64,000 nucleotides of DNA from Streptomyces antibioticus (GTDB taxonomy: Bacteria; Actinomycetota; Actinomycetes; Streptomycetales; Streptomycetaceae), in NCBI RefSeq assembly GCF_002019855.1, contig NZ_CM007717.1:434001-498000 (forward strand). The letters are read 5' to 3'. This document shows positions 8,217 through 17,090 of the stretch, in pieces. Numbering within the stretch: the first letter of the stretch is position 1; the number at the start of each line of letters is the position of its first letter. The notes beneath the pieces are model-generated. The model ran no database searches and was not told the origin of the DNA. It saw only the letters and a program-made list of their open reading frames with translations. The translations under genes were made by a program, and so were the position numbers.

Positions 8217-9226
8217 GGGACCGTGAGCACGATCTTGCCTTGGATGTGTCCTTCAGCGGCGCGCTTGTGTGCCGCCGGGGCGTCTGCCAGTGCGAACGTG
8301 CTGTCGATCGCGACGCGGATTGCGCCCGCGTCGAGCAGGCTCCCCAGTTCGGCGAGTTGTGCGCCGTTCGCGCGGACCTGGGTGCCGGTGACGGTGACGC
8401 CCAGTTTCGCGTTCTCTTCGTCGTCGAACTCCCCGAAGTACACCGGGTACAGTGCGCCGCCGCGCCTGAGGGTGGGCAGGAAGCGTCGGCTGGCGGGTCC
8501 TCCGACGGTGTCCAGGACGAGGTCGACGTCTCGGACGATGTCCTCGGGGCGCTGCTTCGTGTAGTCGATGTACTCGTCGGCGCCGAGGCCGCGCAGGAAC
8601 TCCTCGTGGGCGCCGGAGGCCACGGCGATGACGCGGGCTCCCTTCCACTTGGCCAGTTGCAGGGCGAGGTGGCCCACTCCCCCACCGGCGCCGTTGATGA
8701 GCACGGTGGTGTCACCGCCCAGGGGCATGGGGCGGTGCCTGGCCTCCTGGAACGGGGAGGGGTGGTCGTGCCCGACCTCGACCAGGTACTGCCATGCCGT
8801 CAGTCCCGACATGGGCAGTGCTGCGGCGTGCGTGTGGTCGATGGTGGACGGCTTTGGCGCGAGGTCGGTCACCGGCGCCGTGACGTACTGGGCGTAGGCG
8901 CCGCTCTGCATCGCGCCGGGGAAACGCACCAGGCCCATCACCTCGTCTCCGGCCGCGAAGTCCTGGACATCGTCGGCGACAGCCTCCACGACCCCCGAGA
9001 CGTCCGTCCCCGGGATCAGAGGCAGGTCGAACGGGGGCCTGAATTCGGGAGGGATGCCGGGCATGCCCTCACGTACGTACCAGTCGGGCGGGTTGAGGCC
9101 GACCGCCTTCACGCGGACGAGTACTTCGCCCGGTGCCGGGGCGGGGACGGGCACCTCCTCGTAACGCAGCACTTCAGGGCCGCCGAACTCGTGCATCCTG
9201 ATCGCCTTCATCGTGTGCGCAGTCAC
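8213..9226 (-). CDS. NADP-dependent quinone-type oxidoreductase
   Basis: 337 residues of the zinc-free medium-chain dehydrogenase/reductase family. The N-terminal GroES-like domain shows GGPEVLRYEEVPVPAPAPGE and VKAVGLNPPDWY, the Rossmann domain has GAGGGVGHLALQLAKWKGA, and the C-terminal segment AHKRAAEGHIQGKIVL is typical of quinone reductase-like enzymes. The structural cysteine cluster of zinc alcohol dehydrogenases is absent. It starts with GTG after an AGGAGG site. It is divergent from a TetR gene with a strong operator candidate in between, so it is the likely target of that repressor, perhaps in response to an electrophile or quinone. Confidence 0.85.
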   Translation of the reverse strand: MTAHTMKAIRMHEFGGPEVLRYEEVPVPAPAPGEVLVRVKAVGLNPPDWYVREGMPGIPPEFRPPFDLPLIPGTDVSGVVEAVADDVQDFAAGDEVMGLVRFPGAMQSGAYAQYVTAPVTDLAPKPSTIDHTHAAALPMSGLTAWQYLVEVGHDHPSPFQEARHRPMPLGGDTTVLINGAGGGVGHLALQLAKWKGARVIAVASGAHEEFLRGLGADEYIDYTKQRPEDIVRDVDLVLDTVGGPASRRFLPTLRRGGALYPVYFGEFDDEENAKLGVTVTGTQVRANGAQLAELGSLLDAGAIRVAIDSTFALADAPAAHKRAAEGHIQGKIVLTVP

Positions 9227-9264
9227 CGTTGTCCTCCTGCCCCCGGCGCGGGATATCCTTATCC

Positions 9265-9323
9265 GGATCAGCGAACCACATAAACGGTTCAGTGATCCGA
9301 ATATATGGATCAGTGAACCGTTT
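9265..9323. promoter_or_regulatory. TetR operator region with inverted repeats
   Basis: AAACGGTTCAGTGATCC (9282-9298) and GGATCAGTGAACCGTTT (9307-9323) form a 17-base inverted repeat with a single mismatch and an 8-base spacer. A third half-copy, GGATCAGCGAACC, is at 9265-9277. The block lies exactly between the divergent oxidoreductase and TetR starts. Confidence 0.7.
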
Positions 9324-9339
9324 GGTCAAGCGAGGGACG

Positions 9340-9924
9340 ATGCGGGCCGACGCCAAGAGAAACCGTGACCATCTGCTCACCGTGGCGGGCGCTGTCGTCG
9401 CCGAGCAGGGCGTCGACGCGTCCATGCGGGACATCGCGCGCACGGCCGATGTCGGACTGGCGACCTTGCTGCGGCACTTCCCGACCCGTGAGGCACTGCT
9501 GGAGGCCCTGCTCCACACCAGCTTCCGTGACCTGACAGCCAGGGCGGACGAGCTGGAAAGGGCGTCCACGGCTGCGGACGCCCTCGCCACATGGGTTCGC
9601 GAATGCGTTGCCTGGACGACCGAGTACCGCGGAGTGACGGTGCTGATGGCAGCCGCCATCAAAGACCCCGACTCCGCGCTCCACTCCTCGTGCGTCACGC
9701 TGCGTGCAGCCGGTGCCCGGCTCCTTGAGCGGGCTCAGGTCGCAGGTACGGCCCGGGGCGACATGGACGGCGACGATCTGTTCGCGCTGATAGCGATGCT
9801 GGCCTGGGCGGGTGATCAGCCCGCACTCGCACCGCGCGCCGACCGCCTCTTCGACATCGTCGGAAGTGCCGTCCTGACGAGCGCAGACAGTGGCCCGAGC
9901 GGGGACGGCCCGGGCGTCCGGTAG
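9340..9924 (+). CDS. TetR-family repressor
   Basis: 194 residues. The helix-turn-helix is clear (MRDIARTADVGLATLLRHFP, residues 29-48). The C-terminal domain (from about residue 55) is helical with DLTARADELERA and LRAAGARLLERAQV, as in the many actinobacterial repressors with a SBP-type ligand domain. The start was taken at the ATG 5-8 bases after GAGGGA; an upstream extension would cross the operator. It is divergently arranged with the oxidoreductase and probably represses both genes through the 17-base inverted repeat just in front of it. Confidence 0.87.
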   Translation: MRADAKRNRDHLLTVAGAVVAEQGVDASMRDIARTADVGLATLLRHFPTREALLEALLHTSFRDLTARADELERASTAADALATWVRECVAWTTEYRGVTVLMAAAIKDPDSALHSSCVTLRAAGARLLERAQVAGTARGDMDGDDLFALIAMLAWAGDQPALAPRADRLFDIVGSAVLTSADSGPSGDGPGVR

Positions 9925-10031
9925 ACAGACCGGCGCGGGTGGTCGCCGATCACGGGCACCGGCGGCGATGGCTGCGAGCGCGGCAGCGGCCTCGTGTCAC
10001 AAGCTGCGGCAATGGTTCACCTCGCGCCGGT

Positions 10032-11516
10032 TCAGGCGTCGGGAGTGTCCGTGTGCAGGGGGAGCACGATGCGGAAGGTGGCTCCCTGGCCGGGGGCTGT
10101 GTCGATCTCGACCCGGCCGCCGTGGACGGTGACCAGGGAGTGGACGATGGACAAGCCGAGGCCGGCGCCACCGCCTTGGGTACGGTCGCGGGCGGTGTCG
10201 GCGCGGTAGAAGCGGTCGAAGGCGTGGGCAGCCTGCTCGGCTGTCATGCCGGGCCCTTGATCACTCAGTTCGAGGACGGCCCGTCCCCGGTCTGTGCCGA
10301 CGCCGATGCGTACGGGTGTGCCTGCCGGGGTGTGGGTCATGGCATTGCCGACCAGGTTGGACATGACTTGGCGAAGTCTCGCCTCGTCCCCCATGACGGG
10401 CGCGCCGCCCGGCGCCCCGCCGCCGGGTCCGGTCAGGGTGACGGTCCGGGTCGGATCCAGTGCCTTCAGATCGCGCAGGGCATCGGCGGTCAGCGTGCGC
10501 AGGTCCATGGGGGTGCGTTGGAGGGTTTGTGCCGCCGCGGCAGCGCGCTCGTCGAGGCGGGCGAGCAGCAGCAGTTCCTCCACCAGGTCGATCAGGCGTG
10601 CGGCCTCGCGCTCCATACGGCTCATCGCGCCTTCCACATCGGATGGCTGAGGCATACCGCCCATCCGGTACAGCTCGGTGAAGCCCTTGATTCCGGCCAG
10701 GGGGGTGCGCAGCTCGTGGCTGACATCGGCGATGAATCGGCGCATGCTCCGCTCCGCGTCGGCGCGCGCGGCATCACCGGCCTCGATGCGATCGAGCATG
10801 GTGTTGAGCGAGGCGGACAGGCTTCCCAGTTCGGTGCGGGGGGCGGCCAGTTGGGGTACGCGACTGGACAGGTCCCCCGCGGCGATGGCGGCCGCGGTGG
10901 TCTCGATGCGGCGAAGCGGTCCGAGCCCGGCGCGCACGGCGAACCATCCCGCGACGCCCAGCAGCCCCAGGACGGCTGCGTCGATCAGGACCACACGGCC
11001 GGTGAGCCGGCGCATGGCGCCGTCGACCTCGCTGAGCGATCCGGCCGCCACCACGCTGCCCGACCCGTCCGGCACGGCGACGGCCCGCCACTGCTCGTTC
11101 CCTTCCACGGCATCGACGGTGAAGGGTCTCCCGCCGCGCTCGCCGACCGCCGCGGTGTCGAGACGGGGCAGTGCGGGCGGCGCTCCCGTGGCGGGCCGGA
11201 TGAGATTCTCGACGCGACCGTCGGCGCCGAGGCGGGCCGCGTACAGGTCCCGCAGGCCCTGCTCCTCCACGGTCTCGCGCACCCGCCCTTCGCCCCCTTC
11301 GCCCTCGTCGGCCAAGTCCTGGAGGCCGGGCAGGCGTTGGGCCACGATGGCGGCGCTGTGGATGCGCTCATCGAGTTGTCGCACGAGGGTCTGCCGGAGC
11401 TGGTCGACGACCAGGCCCGTGCTGGCGAGCAGCGCGGCGATCAGCAGTGCCAGCGTGATCGCCAGCAGGCGGCTGCGCAAGGACAGACCTCGGCTGCGGC
11501 GTGCGTCTTCGTTCAC
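10032..11516 (-). CDS. Sensor histidine kinase of an OmpR-type system
   Basis: 494 residues. Membrane segments at about residues 16-36 and 174-194 enclose an extracytoplasmic sensor of about 135 residues; then come HAMP (about 195-247), HisKA with the phosphorylated H267 in DVSHELRTPLAGIKGF, and an HATPase domain with the N-box NLVGNAMTHTP, DQGPGM and GGGAGLGLSIV. The GTG start overlaps the stop of the response regulator gene by 4 bases. It ends the operon ATPase-permease-regulator-kinase, so it probably senses the compound or envelope stress handled by that ABC transporter. Confidence 0.92.
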   Translation of the reverse strand: MNEDARRSRGLSLRSRLLAITLALLIAALLASTGLVVDQLRQTLVRQLDERIHSAAIVAQRLPGLQDLADEGEGGEGRVRETVEEQGLRDLYAARLGADGRVENLIRPATGAPPALPRLDTAAVGERGGRPFTVDAVEGNEQWRAVAVPDGSGSVVAAGSLSEVDGAMRRLTGRVVLIDAAVLGLLGVAGWFAVRAGLGPLRRIETTAAAIAAGDLSSRVPQLAAPRTELGSLSASLNTMLDRIEAGDAARADAERSMRRFIADVSHELRTPLAGIKGFTELYRMGGMPQPSDVEGAMSRMEREAARLIDLVEELLLLARLDERAAAAAQTLQRTPMDLRTLTADALRDLKALDPTRTVTLTGPGGGAPGGAPVMGDEARLRQVMSNLVGNAMTHTPAGTPVRIGVGTDRGRAVLELSDQGPGMTAEQAAHAFDRFYRADTARDRTQGGGAGLGLSIVHSLVTVHGGRVEIDTAPGQGATFRIVLPLHTDTPDA

Positions 11517-12211
11517 TGCGGGGGCCTGCGCAGCATGTAGCCGGTGCCGCGCACCGTGTGGATCAGCCTGGGCTCCTTGGTGTCCATCTTGCGGCGCAGA
11601 TAGCTGATGTACGACGCCACGATGCTGTCGTCCCCGCCGAAGTCGTACTGCCATACGAGGTCGAGGAGTTGTTCCTTGGACAGCACCTGCCCGGCGTGCT
11701 CCATCAGCACCCGCAGCAGACTGAACTCGGTGGGGGAAAGCTGGACGGTGTGGCCGGCGCGTGTCACCTGACGGCTGACCGGGTCCAGCGTGAGGTCGCC
11801 GACCACCAGGCGGCCGTCCGGCTGCTGGCCGCTGACGCGGCGCAGGATGGCGCGGATGCGCAGGATCAGTTCCTCCAGGTTGAACGGCTTGGTGACGTAG
11901 TCGTCACCGCCGACGGTCAGCCCGTTGATCCGGTCCTCGGCCGCATCACGTGCCGTGAGGAAGAGCACGGGCGGCGGACCGGCCGGCGATGCCGGCAGCT
12001 CCTGCCGCAGCCGGCGTGCGACTTCGAAGCCGTCGAAGTCCGGCAGCATGACGTCGAGCACCATCAGGTCGGGCCGCTCCTGCCGGACTGCGGCCAGTGC
12101 CTCGGCACCGGTCGTGACGGGTGTGACGGCGAAACCGGCCAGGCGCAGGCTCGCGGACAGCAGTTCGCGCAGTGTGGAGTCGTCCTCCACGACCAGCAGG
12201 TGTTCCGCCAT
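11513..12211 (-). CDS. OmpR/PhoB-type response regulator
   Basis: 232 residues. The receiver domain carries the phospho-acceptor D53 in VLDVMLPDFDGFEVARRL and the conserved Lys in VTKPFNLEEL; the C-terminal winged helix shows LSPTEFSLLRVLMEHAGQVL and IVASYISYLRRKMD and RGTGYMLR. The ATG at 12211 has a GGGACGG element in front; an alternative ATG at 12241 would add 10 residues and has poorer spacing. The gene lies 34 bases after the ABC permease and overlaps the kinase, so all four genes are probably one transcript under positive autoregulation. Confidence 0.92.
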   Translation of the reverse strand: MAEHLLVVEDDSTLRELLSASLRLAGFAVTPVTTGAEALAAVRQERPDLMVLDVMLPDFDGFEVARRLRQELPASPAGPPPVLFLTARDAAEDRINGLTVGGDDYVTKPFNLEELILRIRAILRRVSGQQPDGRLVVGDLTLDPVSRQVTRAGHTVQLSPTEFSLLRVLMEHAGQVLSKEQLLDLVWQYDFGGDDSIVASYISYLRRKMDTKEPRLIHTVRGTGYMLRRPPQ

Positions 12212-12245
12212 GACCGTCCCGTCCTGATGATTGGTGCTCATCCTG

Positions 12246-13121
12246 CTATGCGTCCCGCTTGCGGAAGGTGAAGAACGCGGCGGTCAGCACGATCACGACG
12301 CATCCCGCCATCACCGCGAGGCCGGGCCAGGGGTGCAGCAGCGCCGGATCGTGGTAGCCGGTCATGATCTGACCGCCGGCGGAGGGCGGCCAGTAAGTGT
12401 GGGTCCAGTCCGACAGTGCTCCGGGAAGGGCCGGGCCGAACGCCGGAACGATCAGGAACACGGTGAACAGGGTGGTCACCGTGGCCGTCGTCGAACGGAT
12501 CAGTGTGCCCACGGCAAGTCCCAGAAGCCCGGCCAGAGCGAGGAAGAGGGCGCCCCCGAGGACGGCGCGCCACGCCGTGGGGTCCGCCGGCGTCATGTGC
12601 GGTGCTGCCGCCCTCTTGAGCGCCGCCTGCCCGGCGAGGAACCCGGCGAACGTGAACACCAGGCCGGTCAGGAAGGCGACCGTGCAGAGCACCAGGGCTT
12701 TGGCGGCCAGGACACGGCTCCGGTGCGGGACCGCGGTCAGGGTGCTGACCACCGTACGGCTGCCGTACTCCGCGGTGATGACCATGCCGCCCAGCAAGGC
12801 GATGGTGACCTGGGCCATCATGTAGCCCCTCATGCTGAGGGCCAAGGGGTCGAAGGTGAGCTTGTCCGCGGCCGTCATGGCGGCGAATTCGTCACCGGCC
12901 GACGAGCCCACCAGGGTGGCGATGGCCGCTCCCATGGCGATGGTGCCGAGGACGACGTACAGGGTCGAGCGCATGGTGCGGATCTTGATCCACTCGGCGT
13001 GCAGTGAATTCCGCAGCGTCGCACGGCCCGCGCGCTGATCCGGCCCGGACGGCTTGCCGGCCGCCCGCCTCCGGGCGGTGTCCGCCGTACGGGAGCGCGC
13101 ACGGATTGCGGTGGTGACCAT
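12246..13121 (-). CDS. ABC-2 type transporter permease
   Basis: 291 residues with about six hydrophobic segments after a basic N-terminus: SLHAEWIKIRTMRSTLY leads into the first membrane helix, and GGMVITAEYGSRTVVSTLTAVP is the cytoplasmic ABC-2 loop seen in this class. It ends TFRKRDA. The ATG overlaps the stop of the ATPase gene (ATGA), so the two subunits are coupled. Together they form an exporter of the BcrA/DrrA kind, used for peptide antibiotics, other amphiphiles or lipid. The nearby two-component system suggests drug- or envelope-induced expression. Confidence 0.88.
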   Translation of the reverse strand: MVTTAIRARSRTADTARRRAAGKPSGPDQRAGRATLRNSLHAEWIKIRTMRSTLYVVLGTIAMGAAIATLVGSSAGDEFAAMTAADKLTFDPLALSMRGYMMAQVTIALLGGMVITAEYGSRTVVSTLTAVPHRSRVLAAKALVLCTVAFLTGLVFTFAGFLAGQAALKRAAAPHMTPADPTAWRAVLGGALFLALAGLLGLAVGTLIRSTTATVTTLFTVFLIVPAFGPALPGALSDWTHTYWPPSAGGQIMTGYHDPALLHPWPGLAVMAGCVVIVLTAAFFTFRKRDA

Positions 13122-14053
13122 CAGGCGGCTTCCTTGTCTGCCGAGTACTCGACGTCTGCCGAGTACTCGACGCTGTCCTGGGTGAGTGCCATGAAGGCGT
13201 CTTCGAGGGAGGCTTGCCGAAGGGTCAGTTCGTGCAGTTCCACGCCGTCGGCCGCGGCAAGGGCGCCGATCTCCCGGGCCTCGATACCCGCCACGGTCAA
13301 ACGGTGCTCACCGTCGGCTCGCACCAGCGCGCCCGCGGCGGCCAGCCGTCGGCCGAATGCCTCCGCGTGCGGGCTGCGTACGACGACCTCGCGCGCGGCG
13401 TGCTCGGCGATGAAGTCGGCCATGCCGGTGTCGGCGATCAGACGCCCCCGGCCGATGACGACGAGATGGTCGACGGTGAGTTCGATCTCGCTCATCAGAT
13501 GGCTGGACATCAGTACGGCCCTGCCGTCGGCGGCCATGCGCCGCATGAGTCCTCGCATCCAGACGATGCCTTCGGGGTCCAGCCCGTTGAGCGGCTCGTC
13601 CAGCACCAGTACCGGTGGGTCGCCGAGCAGGGCGGCAGCGATGCCGAGCCGCTGTTTCATCCCCAGTGAGTACGTCCCGGCCGCTCTGCGGGCCGCCGCG
13701 GCGAGCCCCACCTCTTCCAGCACCGCGTCGACTCGGCTGCGCGCAAGCCCGTTGCTCGCCGCGAGCGCCAGCAGGTGGTGATAGGCGCTACGGCTGGGCA
13801 GGACCGCGCCGGCGTCGAGGAGCGCGCCGATGGCCCGCAGCGGCGCGGGCTGCGCGGTCATCGGCCTGCCACCGACAGTGGCCGTGCCGGAGGTGGGCGC
13901 GTCCAGCCCCAGGACCATGCGCATGGTCGTCGACTTGCCGGCGCCGTTCGGCCCCAGGAAACCCGTGATTTCCCCGGAACGAACGGTGAAACTCAGGTCG
14001 TCGACGGCGAGCACCTCGCCGTACCGCTTGGTGAGCCCCTGAACTTCGATCAT
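13121..14053 (-). CDS. ABC transporter ATP-binding protein, DrrA/BcrA type
   Basis: 310 residues. Walker A GPNGAGKST is at residues 34-42, the signature is YSLGMKQRLG, and Walker B is VLVLDEPLNGLDPEG, followed by the switch His region MSSHLMSEIELT. The C-terminal 80 residues form the usual extension of drug-export ATPases. The ATG at 14053 follows a TGGAGA element; an upstream start would add 11 unrelated residues. The very end contains a duplicated VEYSAD hexapeptide produced by an 18-base tandem duplication. It heads the exporter/two-component operon. Confidence 0.92.
   Translation of the reverse strand: MIEVQGLTKRYGEVLAVDDLSFTVRSGEITGFLGPNGAGKSTTMRMVLGLDAPTSGTATVGGRPMTAQPAPLRAIGALLDAGAVLPSRSAYHHLLALAASNGLARSRVDAVLEEVGLAAAARRAAGTYSLGMKQRLGIAAALLGDPPVLVLDEPLNGLDPEGIVWMRGLMRRMAADGRAVLMSSHLMSEIELTVDHLVVIGRGRLIADTGMADFIAEHAAREVVVRSPHAEAFGRRLAAAGALVRADGEHRLTVAGIEAREIGALAAADGVELHELTLRQASLEDAFMALTQDSVEYSADVEYSADKEAA
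13136..13171 (-). repeat. 18-base tandem duplication inside the ATPase C-terminus
   Basis: Two perfect back-to-back copies (13136-13153 and 13154-13171) add the in-frame repeat VEYSAD-VEYSAD six residues before the stop of the ABC ATPase. The frame is preserved, so the protein should tolerate it. Confidence 0.9.
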
Positions 14054-14289
14054 CAGTTTCTCCAGAGCTTGCTGCACAGTGCGCACCCGAGCGGTGCGTC
14101 TGAGAGCAAGGCTGGTGTCGGGGCCTGGACCCAGTTTCGTGATTCTGTACGTCGTATGTGAGGCGGGACCGGAGCGGCGCCGCAGATGGGCAGGTCAGAG
14201 CCTTGGATCAGCTCTGATGGCGGAAGGCGCACCCCGGAACTCACACGAAGCTCACAGAAACGAGCGGGCTGTCGCAGAGCGGGCCGCCC

Positions 14290-14580
14290 TCAGCGAGCCG
14301 GGCCGTGCCGGTCCGCTGCCACGAGCGGCAGATAGATGGTGTCGGCGATCTCGGTGATGTCCTCCTCCGGCACCGGTTGCGAGGTCCCGGAAGAAGTCCC
14401 CGAAGAGCGCCATCAGGTGCGCTGCGACGCCCACTCTGCGTGCGTTCACCTCCAGCGGCAACTCGATGACGTCGTCGCGGAGAGATCCCGTGTCGGGTGT
14501 GGCGATCGGATCCTGGCGAAGTGCGTGCTCGACCGCCGCGCGGGCCAGTTCCGCGAGCGGGTACAACCGCGTTGTCAGAG
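14290..14580 (-). pseudogene. C-terminal remnant of a TetR-family regulator
   Basis: Read on the minus strand, bases 14580 to about 14385 give RLYPLAELARAAVEHALRQD, TGSLRDDVIELPLEVNARRV and MALFGDFFRD, the ligand-domain helices of a TetR regulator. After a frameshift near 14370 the sequence continues as PEEDITEIADTIYLPLV and then stops at 14290-14292, close to but short of a normal end. The DNA-binding domain is missing: the fragment abuts the stop of the carboxylesterase. It probably is the scar of a recombination that joined the esterase to a broken regulator. Confidence 0.65.
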
Positions 14581-16080
14581 GCGCAGGTCGACGTCGTCCC
14601 AGGCTGCCCGTCCGGCGCTGTCCGGGTCGTCCACGACGCCAGTGGTGTCGTTGAAGACCATGGTCGGACGGCCGGGCGTCTCGTACTGCGGCCAGGTGGG
14701 TACGTGGCCGGTGGCGGCGGGATCGCCGGTGGTGGCGAAGGAGGCCCAGGCGCCGTGCATGGCTGCGATGACGTTCTGTGGTGCCTGTTCTCCGATGAGG
14801 GCTCGGGTGATGGGCAGGGCGAAGTCGTCGAAGACGAAGGGGCCTTCGATGCCGTGGGAGGCACCGACGCGTCCGCCGAAAGCGGGGCTGCGCCAGGCGA
14901 ACTGGTAGACACGGGTCGAGCCGCCGGCGCGCTGGTGTGCTTCCGCGATGCGCAGGGAGGGGATGCGGAAGGCCCGGTCGGAAGCCATCGAGATCTCTGG
15001 CGGGATCGGAGAGCCGTGCTCGTGGCTGCCTTCGTAGACGTTGAGGATCTGCTGCTGCAGCGCCGGGTCGGCGTCCCATGCGCCCGGTGACATGCCCGTC
15101 TCCGCGGCGCCCATGTCCTCCATCAGTCCGTACAGGGTGCACTCGTCGCGGTTGGTGCCGATGATCAGTTCGACGTCGGCGCCCACGCCGTCGGCGATGG
15201 CGTCGCAGGGCGGGCGGGGCAGAAGGTCGCCGCTGGTCAGGGGGACGAAGGGGATGGTCATCCGGCCGCACCGGGGGTGTTCTCCGCGCTGCACCTCGGA
15301 CATGATCTCGCGCTGCGCCTTGTGGATGCGGTCCGGGGCGAGGGTGGGCAAGTCGGTTGCCTTCACGCCGAGTTTGGCGAGCATGATGTCGGCGACGGCC
15401 TCGGCCGCGTCGGCGGGAAAGCCGAACACGGGTGCGCCGGCGGCGCTTTGTGACACGGCGCGCCGGAGCAGGCCCTGCGCGTCGGGGCAGCCGAGCAGGG
15501 AGTTGACGAACGTGGCGCCTGCGGAGCTGCCGAAGACGGTGATGTTGTCGGGGTCGCCGCCGAAGCGGGCGATGTTGTCCCGGGTCCAGCGCAGTGCGGC
15601 GATCTGGTCGGCCAGGCCGTAGGCGCCCGAGGCGGTGGCGTAGGCGTCGTCCAGATGTCCGGCGTGCAGGAAGCCGAGCGCTCCGAGGCGGTAGTTGCAG
15701 CTGACGAGGATCACGCCGTCGCGGGCGAAGGAGGTGCCGTCCGTTCCCGGATCGGCGTTGGAGCCCATCAGGAAGCCGCCGCCGTGGATCCAGAACAGGA
15801 CCGGCAGCCGGGAGGCTCCCTGTGGCGCCCATACATTGACCGACAGGCAGTCCTCGCCCGTCGCCCGGTCGGTGAACAGGCCCGAGGACGGCTGCGGGCA
15901 ACGCGGGCCGTAGTCGGTGCACTCCCGTACGCCCTCCCAACTGCTGCGTGCGACGGGCGGTCGGAAGAGGTTCGGGCCGAAGGGCGCCTCGGCGTAGGGG
16001 ATGCCCTTGAACGCGGCGATCCCACCGGTGAGCGTGCCCCTGACCGTTCCGGCCGTCGTCCTGACGTCGATGGTGTCCAT
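14575..16080 (-). CDS. Type-B carboxylesterase
   Basis: 501 residues, normal for the family. It shows the N-terminal GTVRGTLTGGIAAFKGIPYAE pattern, the second signature EDCLSVNVW (76-84), the oxyanion-hole HGGGF (99-103) and the nucleophile elbow GSSAG with Ser186 where most members have GESAG. GIEGPFVFDDFALPI and the late His-containing MHGAWASFATTGDPA are also typical. The protein lacks a signal peptide, so it is cytoplasmic and would hydrolyse aryl or alkyl esters. A nearby short-chain dehydrogenase gene follows upstream on the same strand, 76 bases away, and may be cotranscribed. Confidence 0.9.
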   Translation of the reverse strand: MDTIDVRTTAGTVRGTLTGGIAAFKGIPYAEAPFGPNLFRPPVARSSWEGVRECTDYGPRCPQPSSGLFTDRATGEDCLSVNVWAPQGASRLPVLFWIHGGGFLMGSNADPGTDGTSFARDGVILVSCNYRLGALGFLHAGHLDDAYATASGAYGLADQIAALRWTRDNIARFGGDPDNITVFGSSAGATFVNSLLGCPDAQGLLRRAVSQSAAGAPVFGFPADAAEAVADIMLAKLGVKATDLPTLAPDRIHKAQREIMSEVQRGEHPRCGRMTIPFVPLTSGDLLPRPPCDAIADGVGADVELIIGTNRDECTLYGLMEDMGAAETGMSPGAWDADPALQQQILNVYEGSHEHGSPIPPEISMASDRAFRIPSLRIAEAHQRAGGSTRVYQFAWRSPAFGGRVGASHGIEGPFVFDDFALPITRALIGEQAPQNVIAAMHGAWASFATTGDPAATGHVPTWPQYETPGRPTMVFNDTTGVVDDPDSAGRAAWDDVDLRL

Positions 16081-16156
16081 GGTGATGTGGTGCTCCGGTG
16101 CTCCGGTGATGCGGCCTGGACGGGTAAGCGGTCAAGCCTGTGGCGTGGGCGGGGCT

Positions 16157-16990
16157 TCACGCGTCCGCGTCGGTCTCGGCGGCGCCGGCCCGCTGCGGCT
16201 CGATCTGGGCGAGGCGTTTGCGCAGCGCGGTGGTGGCGCCCTGGTAGCTGTCGCTGCCCAGCACCAGCCGTATCGGGGCGGGTTCCTGGGACGCACTGTC
16301 GATGATCTTGGCGGCGACCTTGACCGGGTCCCCGGGCACCGGGACCGCGATGTCCTTGAAGACGCGTACGGCCGCGGCCGGGGTGTTGTCGTAGGCGGCC
16401 AGCGGTTCGCTCAACTGCAGGCTGCTGCCGGCGAACGAGGTACGCGCGCCGCCGGGCTCGACGATCGTCACCTCGATGCCGAACGGGGCGACCTCGGCGG
16501 CCAGGGCCTCCATGAACCCTTCGACTCCCCACTTTCCCGCGTGGTAGAGCGAGGCGCCCGGGTGGGCGGCGAGTCCGGCGACCGAGGAGAGCTGGATGAT
16601 CCGGCCGCCGCGCTGGGCGCGCAGGTGCGGCAGCGCCGCGCGCGCCGTCTGGATCGAGCCGAGCAGGTTGGTGGTGATCTGGTGCACCACTTGTTCGTCG
16701 GTGAACTCCTCGGCGGCGCCGAAGAGGCCGTAACCGGCGTTGATCACCACGACGTCGATTCGGCCCAGCGCGTCGAAGGCGGCGTCGACGACGTCCCGCA
16801 CCCGGGCCAGGTCGGTCACATCGAGGTGCCCGATCCAGAACCGCTCGGCGTACTCGGCCCGCAGGTCATCGACCGAACCGTCCTGCCGCACCGTCCCGGC
16901 GACGCGGTCACCGCGCGCGAGAAGCTGCTCGGCCAGCTCCCGGCCGAACCCGCTGCTGACCCCTGTGATGAACCAAGTCCGTGTCGTCAT
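16157..16990 (-). CDS. Short-chain dehydrogenase/reductase
   Basis: 277 residues of the classical SDR family. The cofactor motif TGVSSGFG is at residues 9-16, the NAG motif in VVINAGYGLFG, the catalytic Ser in QLSSVAGLAA and the YxxxK in LYHAGKWG. The absence of an acidic residue directly after the second strand (GTVRQDG) suggests NADP(H). The start was set by a GAAGGTG element. It is divergent from an XRE regulator gene 100 bases away; in Streptomyces such pairs are common, with the regulator controlling the enzyme. The substrate is unknown. Confidence 0.88.
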   Translation of the reverse strand: MTTRTWFITGVSSGFGRELAEQLLARGDRVAGTVRQDGSVDDLRAEYAERFWIGHLDVTDLARVRDVVDAAFDALGRIDVVVINAGYGLFGAAEEFTDEQVVHQITTNLLGSIQTARAALPHLRAQRGGRIIQLSSVAGLAAHPGASLYHAGKWGVEGFMEALAAEVAPFGIEVTIVEPGGARTSFAGSSLQLSEPLAAYDNTPAAAVRVFKDIAVPVPGDPVKVAAKIIDSASQEPAPIRLVLGSDSYQGATTALRKRLAQIEPQRAGAAETDADA

Positions 16991-17090
16991 GTCCACACCT
17001 TCACCGGTGCGAATCGAGGGAGCCAGTTCCCGTTGTTCCTGGTAGTCACAGGGACACCCACACTCGATTGCGGCCGCATAAGCTGAGGGC

